DNA of 64,000 nt, from positions 20,074 to 84,073 of the forward strand of contig NZ_MRZJ01000010.1 in assembly GCF_002994445.1 (NCBI RefSeq), read 5' to 3'. Numbering within the stretch: position 1 is the stretch's first letter; each line of letters opens with the position of its first letter. The DNA is from Staphylococcus simulans (GTDB lineage Bacteria; Bacillota; Bacilli; Staphylococcales; Staphylococcaceae). The notes below the pieces were generated by a model. That model made no database searches. It was not told the DNA's origin and saw nothing but the letters and a program-made list of their open reading frames with translations. This document shows, one piece after another, positions 36,839 through 45,454 of this stretch. The position numbers and the translations under genes were made by a program.

Positions 36839-39340
36839 TTACGCTGCTTTATCTGCTTTTCGTGTTACACAATAAGTACCTAAACCTAAAAGTACTAATC
36901 CAATCGGTAAGAATGGAAGTTGTGATGTGCCTGTGTTCGGCAAATGATGACTTGCATCAGATTGAGCAGTTTTGTGTGTTGACGCCACAGCATTGTTATG
37001 ATGTACAGCTTTATGTGCTGGTTGGTACATCACTTTGTCAGCTGCTGTGCCAGGATGTGCAGTGTTCGTGTGTTGAGCTGCTTGTGCTGCAGCCGGCTGG
37101 TCTGCAGGCACACCTGATGGTTTGTTTGATGGGAAAGGAATCACATTGGATGGTGCTTTGACAGGATTACCTTGTCCGTTAACAACGGGTGTTTGCGTTT
37201 GAGCAACTGCTGGTTGATCTTCAGGTACAACCGGTACATTGCCTTGTGCTGCAGGTTCAGAAGATTGACCTGGTGCTGGGCTGTTGTCTTGTTCTGCTGG
37301 TGTATCTGTTTCAACGCCAGGTGTTTCAGTATCCGCAACAGGAGGTTGGCCGTTGATAATACGGCTGGCTGTATCTGTAGCGTATTGTGATAAATCTGCT
37401 GTTTCAAGGTAGTCCGCAAAGACTTTATCTAATGAGATGCCTTCTTCACGCGGTCCGCCTAACATATCGTAACCATCGCCGCCGGCCGCTGTGAAATCAT
37501 TTGTTGTTACATAGTAAGTGCGGGCGTTATCTAATGGTTCGAATTGCTGTGTTTGTTTATTTAAGACTTCAATTTTAAGTACACGTTCACCAGGTGCTTT
37601 ATTGATGTCGTAATAAACGCGGATAGATTTAGAAGCATGCAAGAAACCGCCGTTTGCGCCTAATTCACCATTTTCAGCTGGTGCACTCAGGCTGTGTTCG
37701 AACATTTTCTTAACATTTTCGCCAGAAACTTGAATTTGAGAAATTGTGTTGCCGAATGGCAATACAGTAATCATATCGCCAAGTGTAACGTCTTTGCCTT
37801 TATCGATAGAAGCACGGATACCGCCGCCGTTAGTTACCGCAAAATCTGCAGGGTGCGAGAAACCGTCTTGAGCATAAGCTTCCATGCTGTCTGTAATGGC
37901 ATTTCCTAAGTTAGTTTCGTGTCTGCGAACGTCATCGCGTTCACCTTGGAATTGTACTTGGTTATCAGGAATGATTACTTCAGACACTTGTGCATCGAAT
38001 TTTGCTTTTGCTTCATCCATTTTTTGCTGCAAAGTTGGATCAGGCTGTACATTTGCTGTGTCTTTCACGTTGATTAATGAATCTTTTAAGTTAGATACAG
38101 TGTTACCTGCGTAATCGAATTCTACTTTTCCGATGTTTGCGAGCGCTGTACCTGTTTGTGCTAATAATGTATTTTGATTGATTTCGCCATTTTCAATGAC
38201 TGAGTGCGAATGGCCGTCTAAGATGATAATTTCTTTGTCGCTAAAGCGGCGATCGCGCGCTAACGTATTCGCTAATGTATCTCCGCGCCATTCTGTTTTG
38301 GTAGAGCCGTCAATCCCTAAATGAGAGAGAATGATAAAAATATCTGCTTGGTCTTTAATTTGATTCATGACATTTTGTACGGCAGGAATCGGTTCTGTAA
38401 AAGTGACACCTTGGATGTTATTCGGGTGTGTTTTAACGCCTGTTTCAGGTGTTGTGACACCGATAATCCCATAGTTAATTCCGTTTTTATTGACGATAGT
38501 GTAAGGGTCAAAGAGCGGCTTCCCATCTTTATATGTATTCGCCGAAAGAATAGGGAAGTTTAATTGATCTTTGTATTTGATTGCTTGATCCAAGCCGAAA
38601 TCGAACTCATGGTTGCCGACGGCCATAGCATCGTAACCTACATCGTTCATAGCTTCTGCCATATCTGCACCTTTTGTGTTGTTAGAGATAGGCAAACCTT
38701 GGAAAGCATCCCCGGAATCCAACATTAAATCTGGATTTTCTTGCTGCTTGATGGTCTTTAATTTAGACATCCCGATGACGCGTCCGTCTTCTTCTAAGAT
38801 ACGTCCGTGCATATCATTAGTATGAAGAATTTTGACGTGCTGCGCAGTGTTAGAATCTGTTTGTGCAGTGCTGCGTGCTGCTGAAGCTGTCATAGTGTCA
38901 GGCTCAGCATTTTGTGTTGTTTGTGCTGATGGTTGTGAAACAGTTTGTGATTTTGGTGCTGTTGTTGTTTCAGGTTTCACAGTATCAGCGGGTTGCGTAG
39001 TAGTTTGTGTTGCAGTGTCAGTAGATGCAGGACTTGCTTTTGCAACTTCAGGTTCAGCTGTTGGTGTTGAGTCTGAAGATGGTGCGGTCTGCGTAGTGCT
39101 TTGTGCAGTGTTTTCAGTTGGTGAAGCGGGTACGTCTGCTGTTTTTTGTGTCGTTTCAGCAGGTGCTTCCTGCACAGGTGCATTGTCAGAAGCGGATGCT
39201 TTTGGTTCTTGAGCTGTTTGAACTGTCGTATCCGTACTGTCAGACGGAGTTGCTGCTGTTTCTGCCGCAAAACTTGTGATGTTGAACAGTAAGAATAAAG
39301 TTGCGACTAAGAAGCAAGTTCTTAATAGTAACTTATGCAT
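36839..39340 (-). CDS. adsA: LPXTG-anchored 5'-nucleotidase (AdsA-like)
   Basis: 833 residues, a wall-attached metallophosphoesterase. After the signal peptide (~1-26) comes a long Thr/Ala/Pro/Gln-rich low-complexity segment (~27-165). The calcineurin-like domain follows, with ILHTNDMHGRI, DSGDAFQG, GNHEFDFG and DGHSHS, then the 5'-nucleotidase C-terminal domain (TNGGGIRASI, FGNTI, TTNDFTAAGGDGY). A second Pro/Gln-rich spacer (~665-790) leads to the sortase motif LPNTG, a hydrophobic segment and a KADKAA tail. S. aureus AdsA makes adenosine from AMP and helps immune evasion; activity here is by homology. AGGAGG precedes the ATG. Single gene. Confidence 0.88.
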   Translation of the reverse strand: MHKLLLRTCFLVATLFLLFNITSFAAETAATPSDSTDTTVQTAQEPKASASDNAPVQEAPAETTQKTADVPASPTENTAQSTTQTAPSSDSTPTAEPEVAKASPASTDTATQTTTQPADTVKPETTTAPKSQTVSQPSAQTTQNAEPDTMTASAARSTAQTDSNTAQHVKILHTNDMHGRILEEDGRVIGMSKLKTIKQQENPDLMLDSGDAFQGLPISNNTKGADMAEAMNDVGYDAMAVGNHEFDFGLDQAIKYKDQLNFPILSANTYKDGKPLFDPYTIVNKNGINYGIIGVTTPETGVKTHPNNIQGVTFTEPIPAVQNVMNQIKDQADIFIILSHLGIDGSTKTEWRGDTLANTLARDRRFSDKEIIILDGHSHSVIENGEINQNTLLAQTGTALANIGKVEFDYAGNTVSNLKDSLINVKDTANVQPDPTLQQKMDEAKAKFDAQVSEVIIPDNQVQFQGERDDVRRHETNLGNAITDSMEAYAQDGFSHPADFAVTNGGGIRASIDKGKDVTLGDMITVLPFGNTISQIQVSGENVKKMFEHSLSAPAENGELGANGGFLHASKSIRVYYDINKAPGERVLKIEVLNKQTQQFEPLDNARTYYVTTNDFTAAGGDGYDMLGGPREEGISLDKVFADYLETADLSQYATDTASRIINGQPPVADTETPGVETDTPAEQDNSPAPGQSSEPAAQGNVPVVPEDQPAVAQTQTPVVNGQGNPVKAPSNVIPFPSNKPSGVPADQPAAAQAAQHTNTAHPGTAADKVMYQPAHKAVHHNNAVASTHKTAQSDASHHLPNTGTSQLPFLPIGLVLLGLGTYCVTRKADKAA

Positions 39341-39813
39341 TTGTGTCCTCCTTTTTATTGGATTGTGTTAAGCACACAACACTATAGTACCAGTGAAACG
39401 TATCAAAATGTATTTAATTTTTGTTAATTTTACAAATGTTTGTGACGTAATAAATTTATTTTTTGGTTTATCAGAAATTCAAGACGAAAATAGGGTTCAA
39501 TGATTGATAGTAATCAAGAAACCTGTTGGAATCGTAGTAGAAAAAGTAATGATATAAATAAAAGGTGTCTTAAATAGGATTGTTTATAGATGTGACAATA
39601 AGTTAAGCGCTTACATTATTTTAGGAAAAATAGAATTGAATCTTTTGTAACCTAAATGTCATCTAATGATAATATGTCATACGTAAATGATGTGTATAAT
39701 AATTAAGTGTATAGGTGGAAAAGAGAAAATCAGCAATGGCAATCCGAAAGGGCAGGCAGGATGTACAGTCATCGCTGATCGAGAGAATATACTATTGTCA
39801 GGAGGCATTTCCA
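39341..39813 (+). promoter_or_regulatory. Region upstream of sle1 with WalR-like box and promoter
   Basis: About 470 bases between the divergent adsA-like and sle1 genes. TGTAAC-N5-TGTCAT (39646-39662) fits the WalR box TGTWAH-N5-TGTWAH with one mismatch; sle1 is a WalRK target in S. aureus. TATAAT at 39695-39700 is the likely -10. An open frame from 39715 runs into sle1 but lacks a ribosome site. Nothing else is seen. Confidence 0.6.
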
Positions 39814-40821
39814 TTGCAAAAGAAAATTATTGCTGCTGTTGTTGGGACTGGCGCTGTTTCTGCAATTGCTACTGCTGGAGCTGCAGATGCTGCTTCAACA
39901 TATAGAGTCCAAGCTGGCGACTCTTTGTGGTCTATTGCACACCGTCACAACACGTCCATTGCGAATATTAAATCATTAAACAATTTAAGTTCAAACTTGA
40001 TTTTCCCGAACCAAGTCTTAAAAGTGTCTGGTTCTGCGAATACAAATCGTACAAGTACTTCAAGCGGTTCTTCATCAGGCGGGTCTACTTATACAGTACA
40101 ACCTGGTGACTCATTATCATTAATCGCATCAAAATACGGTACGACATACCAAAATATTATGCGCTTGAATGGATTAAACGGATTCTTAATCCATCCAGGA
40201 CAAGTTTTAAAAGTATCCGGTACAGCTTCTAGCAGTACTACGGTTTCTAATAATAGAACACAAGTTTCAGGCGGTTCAGTTTATACGGTACAACCTGGTG
40301 ATTCATTATCATTAATCGCATCAAAATACGGTACAACTTACCAAAACATTATGAAGTTAAACGGTTTAAATAACTTCTTTATTTATCCGGGACAAAAATT
40401 AAAAGTAGTCGGTACAACTGCAGCGAATACTAATTCGCCTTCACCATCAGTTTCAACGAGCAGAGGCGGTTACTATACTCCGGTATTCAACCACTCTAAC
40501 TTATATGACTGGGGTCAATGTACATGGCATACATTCAATCGCCGTGCTCAAATCGGCAAACCGATCAGCACTTATTGGTGGCATGCTTATAACTGGGATA
40601 ATGCAGCGCGTGCAGACGGCTACACTGTAGATCATTACGCAACTGTAGGTTCAATCTTGCAATCAGATGCTGGACCTTTTGGCCACGTAGCGTTCGTAGA
40701 ACGTGTCAATGGTGACGGAAGTTTATTAGTATCTGAAATGAACTTTACTGGCAACCCTGGTTATACGACTTATCGTACAATTCCTGCAAGCCAAGTAGGT
40801 TACTATAACTTTATCCATTAA
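39814..40821 (+). CDS. sle1: N-acetylmuramoyl-L-alanine amidase Sle1 (LysM-CHAP autolysin)
   Basis: 335 residues from TTG 39814, with AGGAGG eight bases upstream. Signal peptide [13 protein letters not shown]...ADA (~1-26). Three LysM repeats (about 28-70, 90-133 and 155-198), each with a [17 protein letters not shown] core and a LNGLN..I.PGQ end, are separated by Ser/Thr/Asn linkers. The CHAP domain (~220-335) has catalytic Cys in [13 protein letters not shown] and His in [12 protein letters not shown]. It cleaves peptidoglycan stem peptides for daughter-cell separation. Domain order and size equal S. aureus Sle1/Aaa. Confidence 0.95.
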   Translation: MQKKIIAAVVGTGAVSAIATAGAADAASTYRVQAGDSLWSIAHRHNTSIANIKSLNNLSSNLIFPNQVLKVSGSANTNRTSTSSGSSSGGSTYTVQPGDSLSLIASKYGTTYQNIMRLNGLNGFLIHPGQVLKVSGTASSSTTVSNNRTQVSGGSVYTVQPGDSLSLIASKYGTTYQNIMKLNGLNNFFIYPGQKLKVVGTTAANTNSPSPSVSTSRGGYYTPVFNHSNLYDWGQCTWHTFNRRAQIGKPISTYWWHAYNWDNAARADGYTVDHYATVGSILQSDAGPFGHVAFVERVNGDGSLLVSEMNFTGNPGYTTYRTIPASQVGYYNFIH

Positions 40822-40834
40822 TTGAATAATGTTT

Positions 40835-40871
40835 AAAATCCAGAGACGGATAGGGTCTCTGGATTTTTTTC
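40835..40871 (+). terminator. Terminator after sle1
   Basis: AAAATCCAGAGAC / GTCTCTGGATTTT stem followed by TTT. Confidence 0.88.
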
Positions 40872-40881
40872 GCAATAAAAG

Positions 40882-40908
40882 AGAGGTACTGGTGACTGTC
40901 AATACCTC
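40882..40908 (-). terminator. Probable terminator of the HesB-like gene
   Basis: GAGGTA-TG / CA-TACCTC stem; on the - strand it is followed by TCTCTTTTATT. Confidence 0.6.
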
Positions 40909-40916
40909 TTTTTAGA

Positions 40917-41213
40917 TTAAAGTTGTGTATTTTTGTATACAATTTCATCGATTTCCGGATTATAGTCCACCAATAAATCAAGACCTTTAAAGAACCATAC
41001 ATCTGAATCATTGATATAGAAAGTGATGCGATCTACTGTAACAGAAACCGCTGCGTTTTTGTCGTAAGGTTCGATTTTGAACGCTGTTGTGAAGTGTTCA
41101 TGCAGTCCAGTATGTACATAAGCTTGTACATAAAAGTTCACTTTATCTCCCGGCTCTAAATCTAACTCGTTTCTAAACCATTTTAATGCGCTATCAGTAA
41201 TTTGGATTTTCAT
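40917..41213 (-). CDS. HesB/IscA-like (YneR type) protein
   Basis: 98 residues from ATG 41213 (TAGGAGG upstream). It has the HesB-like fold order, starting MKIQITDSALKWFRNEL and with FYVQAYVHTGLHEHF, YINDSDVWFF and LLVDYNPEI. It lacks the three cysteines that carry Fe-S clusters in true IscA/SufA, so it belongs to the cysteine-less YneR/HesB side group whose role is unknown. The same gene follows sle1 in S. aureus. Confidence 0.8.
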   Translation of the reverse strand: MKIQITDSALKWFRNELDLEPGDKVNFYVQAYVHTGLHEHFTTAFKIEPYDKNAAVSVTVDRITFYINDSDVWFFKGLDLLVDYNPEIDEIVYKNTQL

Positions 41214-41361
41214 GTTGTTTCCTCCTAGGTGTTGCTGCAAAATAATTATGTCGATAGGCTTAAGTGCAGTGCAACTATAAATGTATATTCAAATCAAATT
41301 ATAGCAGTAATCCAAAGTAATGTCTTGTACAATCTATATTTTAGATTATTAAAATAGAAAA

Positions 41362-41408
41362 AACGCAAGCTGCAACTTCTTATAAAAAAGAAAGTTCAGC
41401 TTGCGTTA
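41362..41408 (-). terminator. Terminator of the 90-aa gene
   Basis: AACGCAAGCTG / CAGCTTGCGTT stem; on the - strand it is followed by TTTTTCTATTTT. Confidence 0.8.
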
Positions 41409-41415
41409 TTGTGTG

Positions 41416-41688
41416 TTAATTTGATTTTAAAGCTTTAAAGCGTTTATAAGATGTCGCAAAGACTGTTACCAAGTTTGCGAATGAGAAGATTTTTGTGAAG
41501 AAGCGTCCTGATTGCAATGCTGTATAGAAATCAAGGATACCTCCTGTTACATTAATCACTAAGCCGATACGAGATAAGTTGCGGTTTTTAGAGTTGTGCG
41601 CATACGCATTATAAGCTTCGATGCCGTAACCGACAATATTTAAAACGTTAGAAAAACGACGTAACTTTGAATTAGATTGTCTTGCCAT
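41416..41688 (-). CDS. Conserved small membrane-associated protein, unknown function
   Basis: 90 residues, basic N-terminus (MARQSNSKLRRF), with two weakly hydrophobic segments around residues 38-55 and 62-80. No known motif. AAGGAGGAAC precedes the ATG. A gene of this kind sits at the same place in other staphylococci, between the HesB-like gene and the YibE/F pair, which argues it is real. Confidence 0.7.
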   Translation of the reverse strand: MARQSNSKLRRFSNVLNIVGYGIEAYNAYAHNSKNRNLSRIGLVINVTGGILDFYTALQSGRFFTKIFSFANLVTVFATSYKRFKALKSN

Positions 41689-41765
41689 GTATATGTTCCT
41701 CCTTCATAAGATGTGTTGAGCATGGTTATTATAACATTGCTGTGAAGGTGTGACGATTTTAAAAC

Positions 41766-42539
41766 TTATTTTGATACTGTCTTTTTTGGGTGTTGTCTTT
41801 TAATCAGCCAAGCAGTGATCCAAGCTGTAATCGGAATACTCATCGCAACAGCAATGCCGCCGAATAAAATTGAGACGAACTCTTGAGTAAAGATTTTAGA
41901 GTTCATGATATGTCCGAATGAATAATCTAATTTAAAGAACCAAAAGAACAGGGTGAGCTGTCCTCCGAAATAGGCAAGGTAAATGGTATTGGCAGAGGTT
42001 GCTAAAATTTCACGTCCAATACGCATGCCGGATTGGAACAATTCGAATCGATTTAAATCAGGATTGGTAACATTAAGTTCATACATCGGCGAACTGATGG
42101 TAATCGCCAAATCGACTACGGCTGCTATGACTGCAAGCAATGTGGTAAAGACCATAAATTGAATCATATTAATACCGATGTTCATCGAATAAACGTAGGT
42201 TTCATCTTGTTGTTCTGACGCAAATCCTTGCAAGTGTCCTAATGCAACAGCACAATATATAGCACCTAATAATACAAGCGTGGTGATACAAGTTGCATAA
42301 AACGCAGCTTGTGTTTTAACGTTATTGCCGTTGAGTCCGAATAAATTCAAGCTTGCGACGATGATACAAAAGACGATTGCTACAATAGGTATCGGTAATT
42401 TCAAGACAACCGCAACTAAGGCAAGCAAGACAAGGACGAAGTTTAAAAACAGCATGCCGTAAGATACAGCGCCTTTTTTACCGCCGAATATCAGCATCAA
42501 GATGAAGAGAATCAGCGCGAGTATTAAGACTGCATTCAT
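41766..42539 (-). CDS. YibE/F family membrane protein, second gene
   Basis: 257 residues, seven or so membrane segments. YibE/F landmarks are VVDLAITISSPMYELN (~112-127) and GREILATSANTIYLAYFGGQL (~160-180). The first gene (370 aa) overlaps it by four bases (ATGA type), so they are translated together and likely form one complex. Function unknown; the family resembles transport permeases. AGAGGTGATC is upstream. Confidence 0.83.
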   Translation of the reverse strand: MNAVLILALILFILMLIFGGKKGAVSYGMLFLNFVLVLLALVAVVLKLPIPIVAIVFCIIVASLNLFGLNGNNVKTQAAFYATCITTLVLLGAIYCAVALGHLQGFASEQQDETYVYSMNIGINMIQFMVFTTLLAVIAAVVDLAITISSPMYELNVTNPDLNRFELFQSGMRIGREILATSANTIYLAYFGGQLTLFFWFFKLDYSFGHIMNSKIFTQEFVSILFGGIAVAMSIPITAWITAWLIKRQHPKKTVSK

Positions 42540-43648
42540 GCTTGATCACCTCTCAATTTCACCCATAATTCCATTAATAAAATAGTCGCTGGGATAGTTA
42601 AGACAATGCCGATACCGCCGATTAAAGCACGTGCAATTTCTAATGACCAGTTCATTGAAATTGTATAGGTAATGGTATTCGCATTTCTTAGATATATCAG
42701 CATCATCGGCAAGCTGCCTGCTAAATAAGAGAACAATAAGATGTTCGTCATAGTTCCCATGATGTCTTGTCCGATATGGCGTCCGGCCAGCGCCCAGCGT
42801 TTCAAATCGATATCAGGGGTACGTTGTTTGATTTCATACATACCGCTCGCAATGGTAATGGCGACATCCATCACTGCACCTAAAGTTCCGACAATGACAG
42901 AAGCCATGAAGACTTCTTTCGGCGGTAAGGTGAGGAAACTCATTGTTTCATATTTAATACCGGCACCTGCAGTTGAGCGTATGACAATTTCCGCAATGCC
43001 GACACAGATGAAAGTACCTAGCAGTGTGCTGAAAATCGTAATAGTAGTACGCCAATGCCATCCGGTTACGAGTAATAAGGTGATGATGGTTGAGATTACC
43101 ACCGCAAGACTCATTAACCAAAAGAGACTAAGCTCTTGAAAAGTATTATGCAATGCGATGGCACCGATGACTGCCGCAGTATTCAGTACAAGAGAAAGAA
43201 TCGATTGAATACCGACTTTGCGTCCAACCCAGAGCACAACTAATACAAATAAACCTGTGATAACGACTACCAATGTATCGCGTTTCTTTTCAATAATAGT
43301 CGCATCTTTAGGGGATTGATTGATATGTAACAGGACTTTATCGTGTGTATGAAACTTTTCTGAGTCCGCTTGTGATGTGTAGTATTTATGTGCAATTGTA
43401 CCTGTCTGTCCTTCGAACTTTCCGTTTAATACTTTGAACTTAAGGTGTTCAGTATGTTTTGTATCTTCATTATGATGTTCATCTGTCACGGGTACGGCCT
43501 TTTGGTGTGTAATCTGTGTGATTTCACCAATAGGCATACGATAAAAGCGTGCATTGCTTAGAGTAAACAGCACACTTGCTATGAATATGATCAAGAAACC
43601 AATCAGTATCCATGAAAACGGCTGAGACAGTTTATCTTTGAATGACAT
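42536..43648 (-). CDS. YibE/F family membrane protein, first gene
   Basis: 370 residues from ATG 43648 (AAAGGGTGG upstream); a GTG at 43657 could add three residues. The N-terminal membrane anchor (~10-32) is followed by an outside domain (~35-115) rich in His (KAVPVTDEHHNEDTKHTEH), then about seven membrane segments with MDVAITIASGMYEIKQRTPDI and GRHIGQDIMGTMTNILLFSYL. The His-rich stretch could bind metal (inference). The pair exists at the same place in S. aureus. Confidence 0.83.
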   Translation of the reverse strand: MSFKDKLSQPFSWILIGFLIIFIASVLFTLSNARFYRMPIGEITQITHQKAVPVTDEHHNEDTKHTEHLKFKVLNGKFEGQTGTIAHKYYTSQADSEKFHTHDKVLLHINQSPKDATIIEKKRDTLVVVITGLFVLVVLWVGRKVGIQSILSLVLNTAAVIGAIALHNTFQELSLFWLMSLAVVISTIITLLLVTGWHWRTTITIFSTLLGTFICVGIAEIVIRSTAGAGIKYETMSFLTLPPKEVFMASVIVGTLGAVMDVAITIASGMYEIKQRTPDIDLKRWALAGRHIGQDIMGTMTNILLFSYLAGSLPMMLIYLRNANTITYTISMNWSLEIARALIGGIGIVLTIPATILLMELWVKLRGDQA

Positions 43649-43803
43649 ATAAGCCACCCTTTCTATTCCTCTATCACTTCATTTATAAGAGAAGATTAAC
43701 AACGTGATTATAATCCTTAAACTATGAAAATGCCAATAATAGAAAAAAGACAATTCACGATACATGAGTTGTCTAATAAACTACATACTTATAAATTATA
43801 TTA

Positions 43804-43855
43804 AACACTCCTGATTTAGTTTCACTAATGTAGTGATGACTAAATCAGGAGTGTT
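43804..43855. repeat. Very strong inverted repeat (17-bp arms with inner 6-bp stem)
   Basis: AACACTCCTGATTTAGT (43804-43820) is perfectly complementary to 43839-43855, with TCACTA/TAGTGA inside. It lies between the 3' end of the 133-aa gene and the YibE/F promoter. Neither side has a strong T run, so terminator function is possible but not certain. Confidence 0.7.
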
Positions 43856-43888
43856 GATGTTTTGATTGCTTTAGAAACCTACCCGGAT

Positions 43889-44290
43889 TTATAAAAACTT
43901 GCCGTCTTTATAAATCACTTTTTCTTTTTCGCCATCAATGAATTTATTGTAGTTGGCTTGTTGGAAATCACTGATGAGTGCTTTAGATGTACCGTATTTA
44001 ACCACAGAGCCGTCAAGTTCAAATGTTACGTACATTTTCCTGAAAAGCAGCGCGTCTTTAAGGCGAATCTCGCTGATTTGTGATTTCGGGAAAAGAGATG
44101 TTTCAATGAAATTGAAAGTAGTGAACTCTACAGTTAATACTGCAAAGTAATCTTGTTCCCCTAAATAAAAAACGTGCAAGTTGTTGCGTTTATTTTGTCC
44201 AACTAATAATCTGCCTTTATCAAAAGTTTGTTCTGGATAATGTAGACGCAGAGCTTCTAATATTTCTTCTTCTTTTAGTTTGAATCGCAT
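43889..44290 (-). CDS. Conserved hypothetical protein (133 aa)
   Basis: 133 residues from ATG 44290, with GAGAGGAT upstream; the frame opens at 44317 without a ribosome site. Soluble, mixed alpha/beta, with no signal peptide. Alternating strands in the middle (NNLHVFYLGEQDYFAVLTVEF) and a C-terminal helix (SDFQQANYNKFIDGEKEK) might suggest a PH-like fold, but I do not recognise a family. Confidence 0.6.
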   Translation of the reverse strand: MRFKLKEEEILEALRLHYPEQTFDKGRLLVGQNKRNNLHVFYLGEQDYFAVLTVEFTTFNFIETSLFPKSQISEIRLKDALLFRKMYVTFELDGSVVKYGTSKALISDFQQANYNKFIDGEKEKVIYKDGKFL

Positions 44291-44420
44291 ATATTTTATC
44301 CTCTCAATCTTTAGCATTTAAATACATACTATATTAATAGGATAGCTATTGATAGTACCTTTATGAAATTATTTGTTGAAGGTTTTGTAAAGTGTATTAT
44401 CTGTACAATGTTTTGCCGGT

Positions 44421-45305
44421 TTAATGATAAACAGACGTATGAGAAAGCAAAGTGGTAATTTCATTCATTAAATCGGTAAGTTCTGGTTTGTGATTATCTT
44501 TTCTTACAATTGCACATAATGTGCGTTTAAGTTCTGTATGCGATAAGTTGATCCGTACCCAATGCTCGCTTTCTGACAAACTCATATATTGCGGTGAAAT
44601 GACATAACCGCGATGATGCTTAAGCAAGTAATGTGCTAAACGTTCTGTCGAGATGCGGTAAGTGGTGCATCTTGCGGAAGCTTCAAGTTGATGTATCAGG
44701 TGTTGCGGCAAATCTGACATTAAAAATAATGGTTGAGCATTCAATTGGTTTAATGGCGGATTGACTGTAGCGGTCAATGGATCTTGTTTAGGGACATAAA
44801 GTTGATAATTATCTTCAAATAATGGAATGATTTCAATTTCATTATGCTTTTTTAATTGTGATGTCAGATCTGTAAAAGCAACATCTAAATCACGATTCAA
44901 AATAGATTTCAGCAATGTCTCATTTTCTTGCATCATTGGAAGCAGTGTAGCGGCATGTTCTTTTTCGAACTTTTGTATCAGCAAAGTCAAAAGCTGTGCC
45001 ACATAACTTTCTACATATCCGATTTTAATCCGTTTGGCTTCTGCTTCTTGTTCATGGCGAAACATCTCTAAAGTTTGTTCTGCCTGTTCTATAATTTTAG
45101 TGGCTTGTGTCATAAAACGCTGACCTGCGTCGGTTAAGTAAATGTTGCGTCCGTCTCTTCTGAAAAGTTTGGTGTTTAATTCTTCTTCTAGTTGAGAGAT
45201 TTGACGGCTGATTGCGGATTGGGCGATGTTCAATTCTAAAGCTGCTTCTGATAAATGTTCTCTTTTGGCGACTTCTACGAAGTATTTCAGTTGTTTTAAT
45301 TCCAT
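44421..45305 (-). CDS. gltC: LysR-type activator of glutamate synthase
   Basis: 294 residues from ATG 45305; GTG 45320 is an alternative, and neither has a strong ribosome site. The N-terminal winged helix MELKQLKYFVEVAKREHLSEAALELNIAQSA (shown over residues 1-31) is characteristic of GltC, followed by the LysR effector domain. It is divergent from gltB, the arrangement in Bacillus and Staphylococcus where GltC activates gltBD when glutamate is needed. Sites for it lie in the 149-base intergenic region. Confidence 0.9.
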   Translation of the reverse strand: MELKQLKYFVEVAKREHLSEAALELNIAQSAISRQISQLEEELNTKLFRRDGRNIYLTDAGQRFMTQATKIIEQAEQTLEMFRHEQEAEAKRIKIGYVESYVAQLLTLLIQKFEKEHAATLLPMMQENETLLKSILNRDLDVAFTDLTSQLKKHNEIEIIPLFEDNYQLYVPKQDPLTATVNPPLNQLNAQPLFLMSDLPQHLIHQLEASARCTTYRISTERLAHYLLKHHRGYVISPQYMSLSESEHWVRINLSHTELKRTLCAIVRKDNHKPELTDLMNEITTLLSHTSVYH

Positions 45306-45328
45306 GTTATTCTGCACCACGCTTATTG

Positions 45329-45365
45329 TTCTAATTATTAGAATGATATCATCTAATATTTATAT
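45329..45365 (+). promoter_or_regulatory. GltC-type operators between gltC and gltB
   Basis: TTCTAAT-T-ATTAGAA (45329-45343) is a perfect LysR-style palindrome. ATCTAATATTTATAT (45351-45365) is a weaker copy a few bases on, as in the Box I/Box II pattern of gltC-gltA in B. subtilis. Confidence 0.6.
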
Positions 45366-45454
45366 TGAACAGAAGAATGCCCTCCTATATTATATAACTT
45401 ATCGATAATAATCTGAAAATTCATACAACACGCATATTTAAAGGAGGAGCAAGC

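Noticed and set aside
38832..39212. 126-codon open frame on the plus strand
   Set aside because: It is the antisense of the Thr/Ala/Gln-rich low-complexity part of the 5'-nucleotidase; its Val/Cys/Ala-rich translation reflects the repeats.
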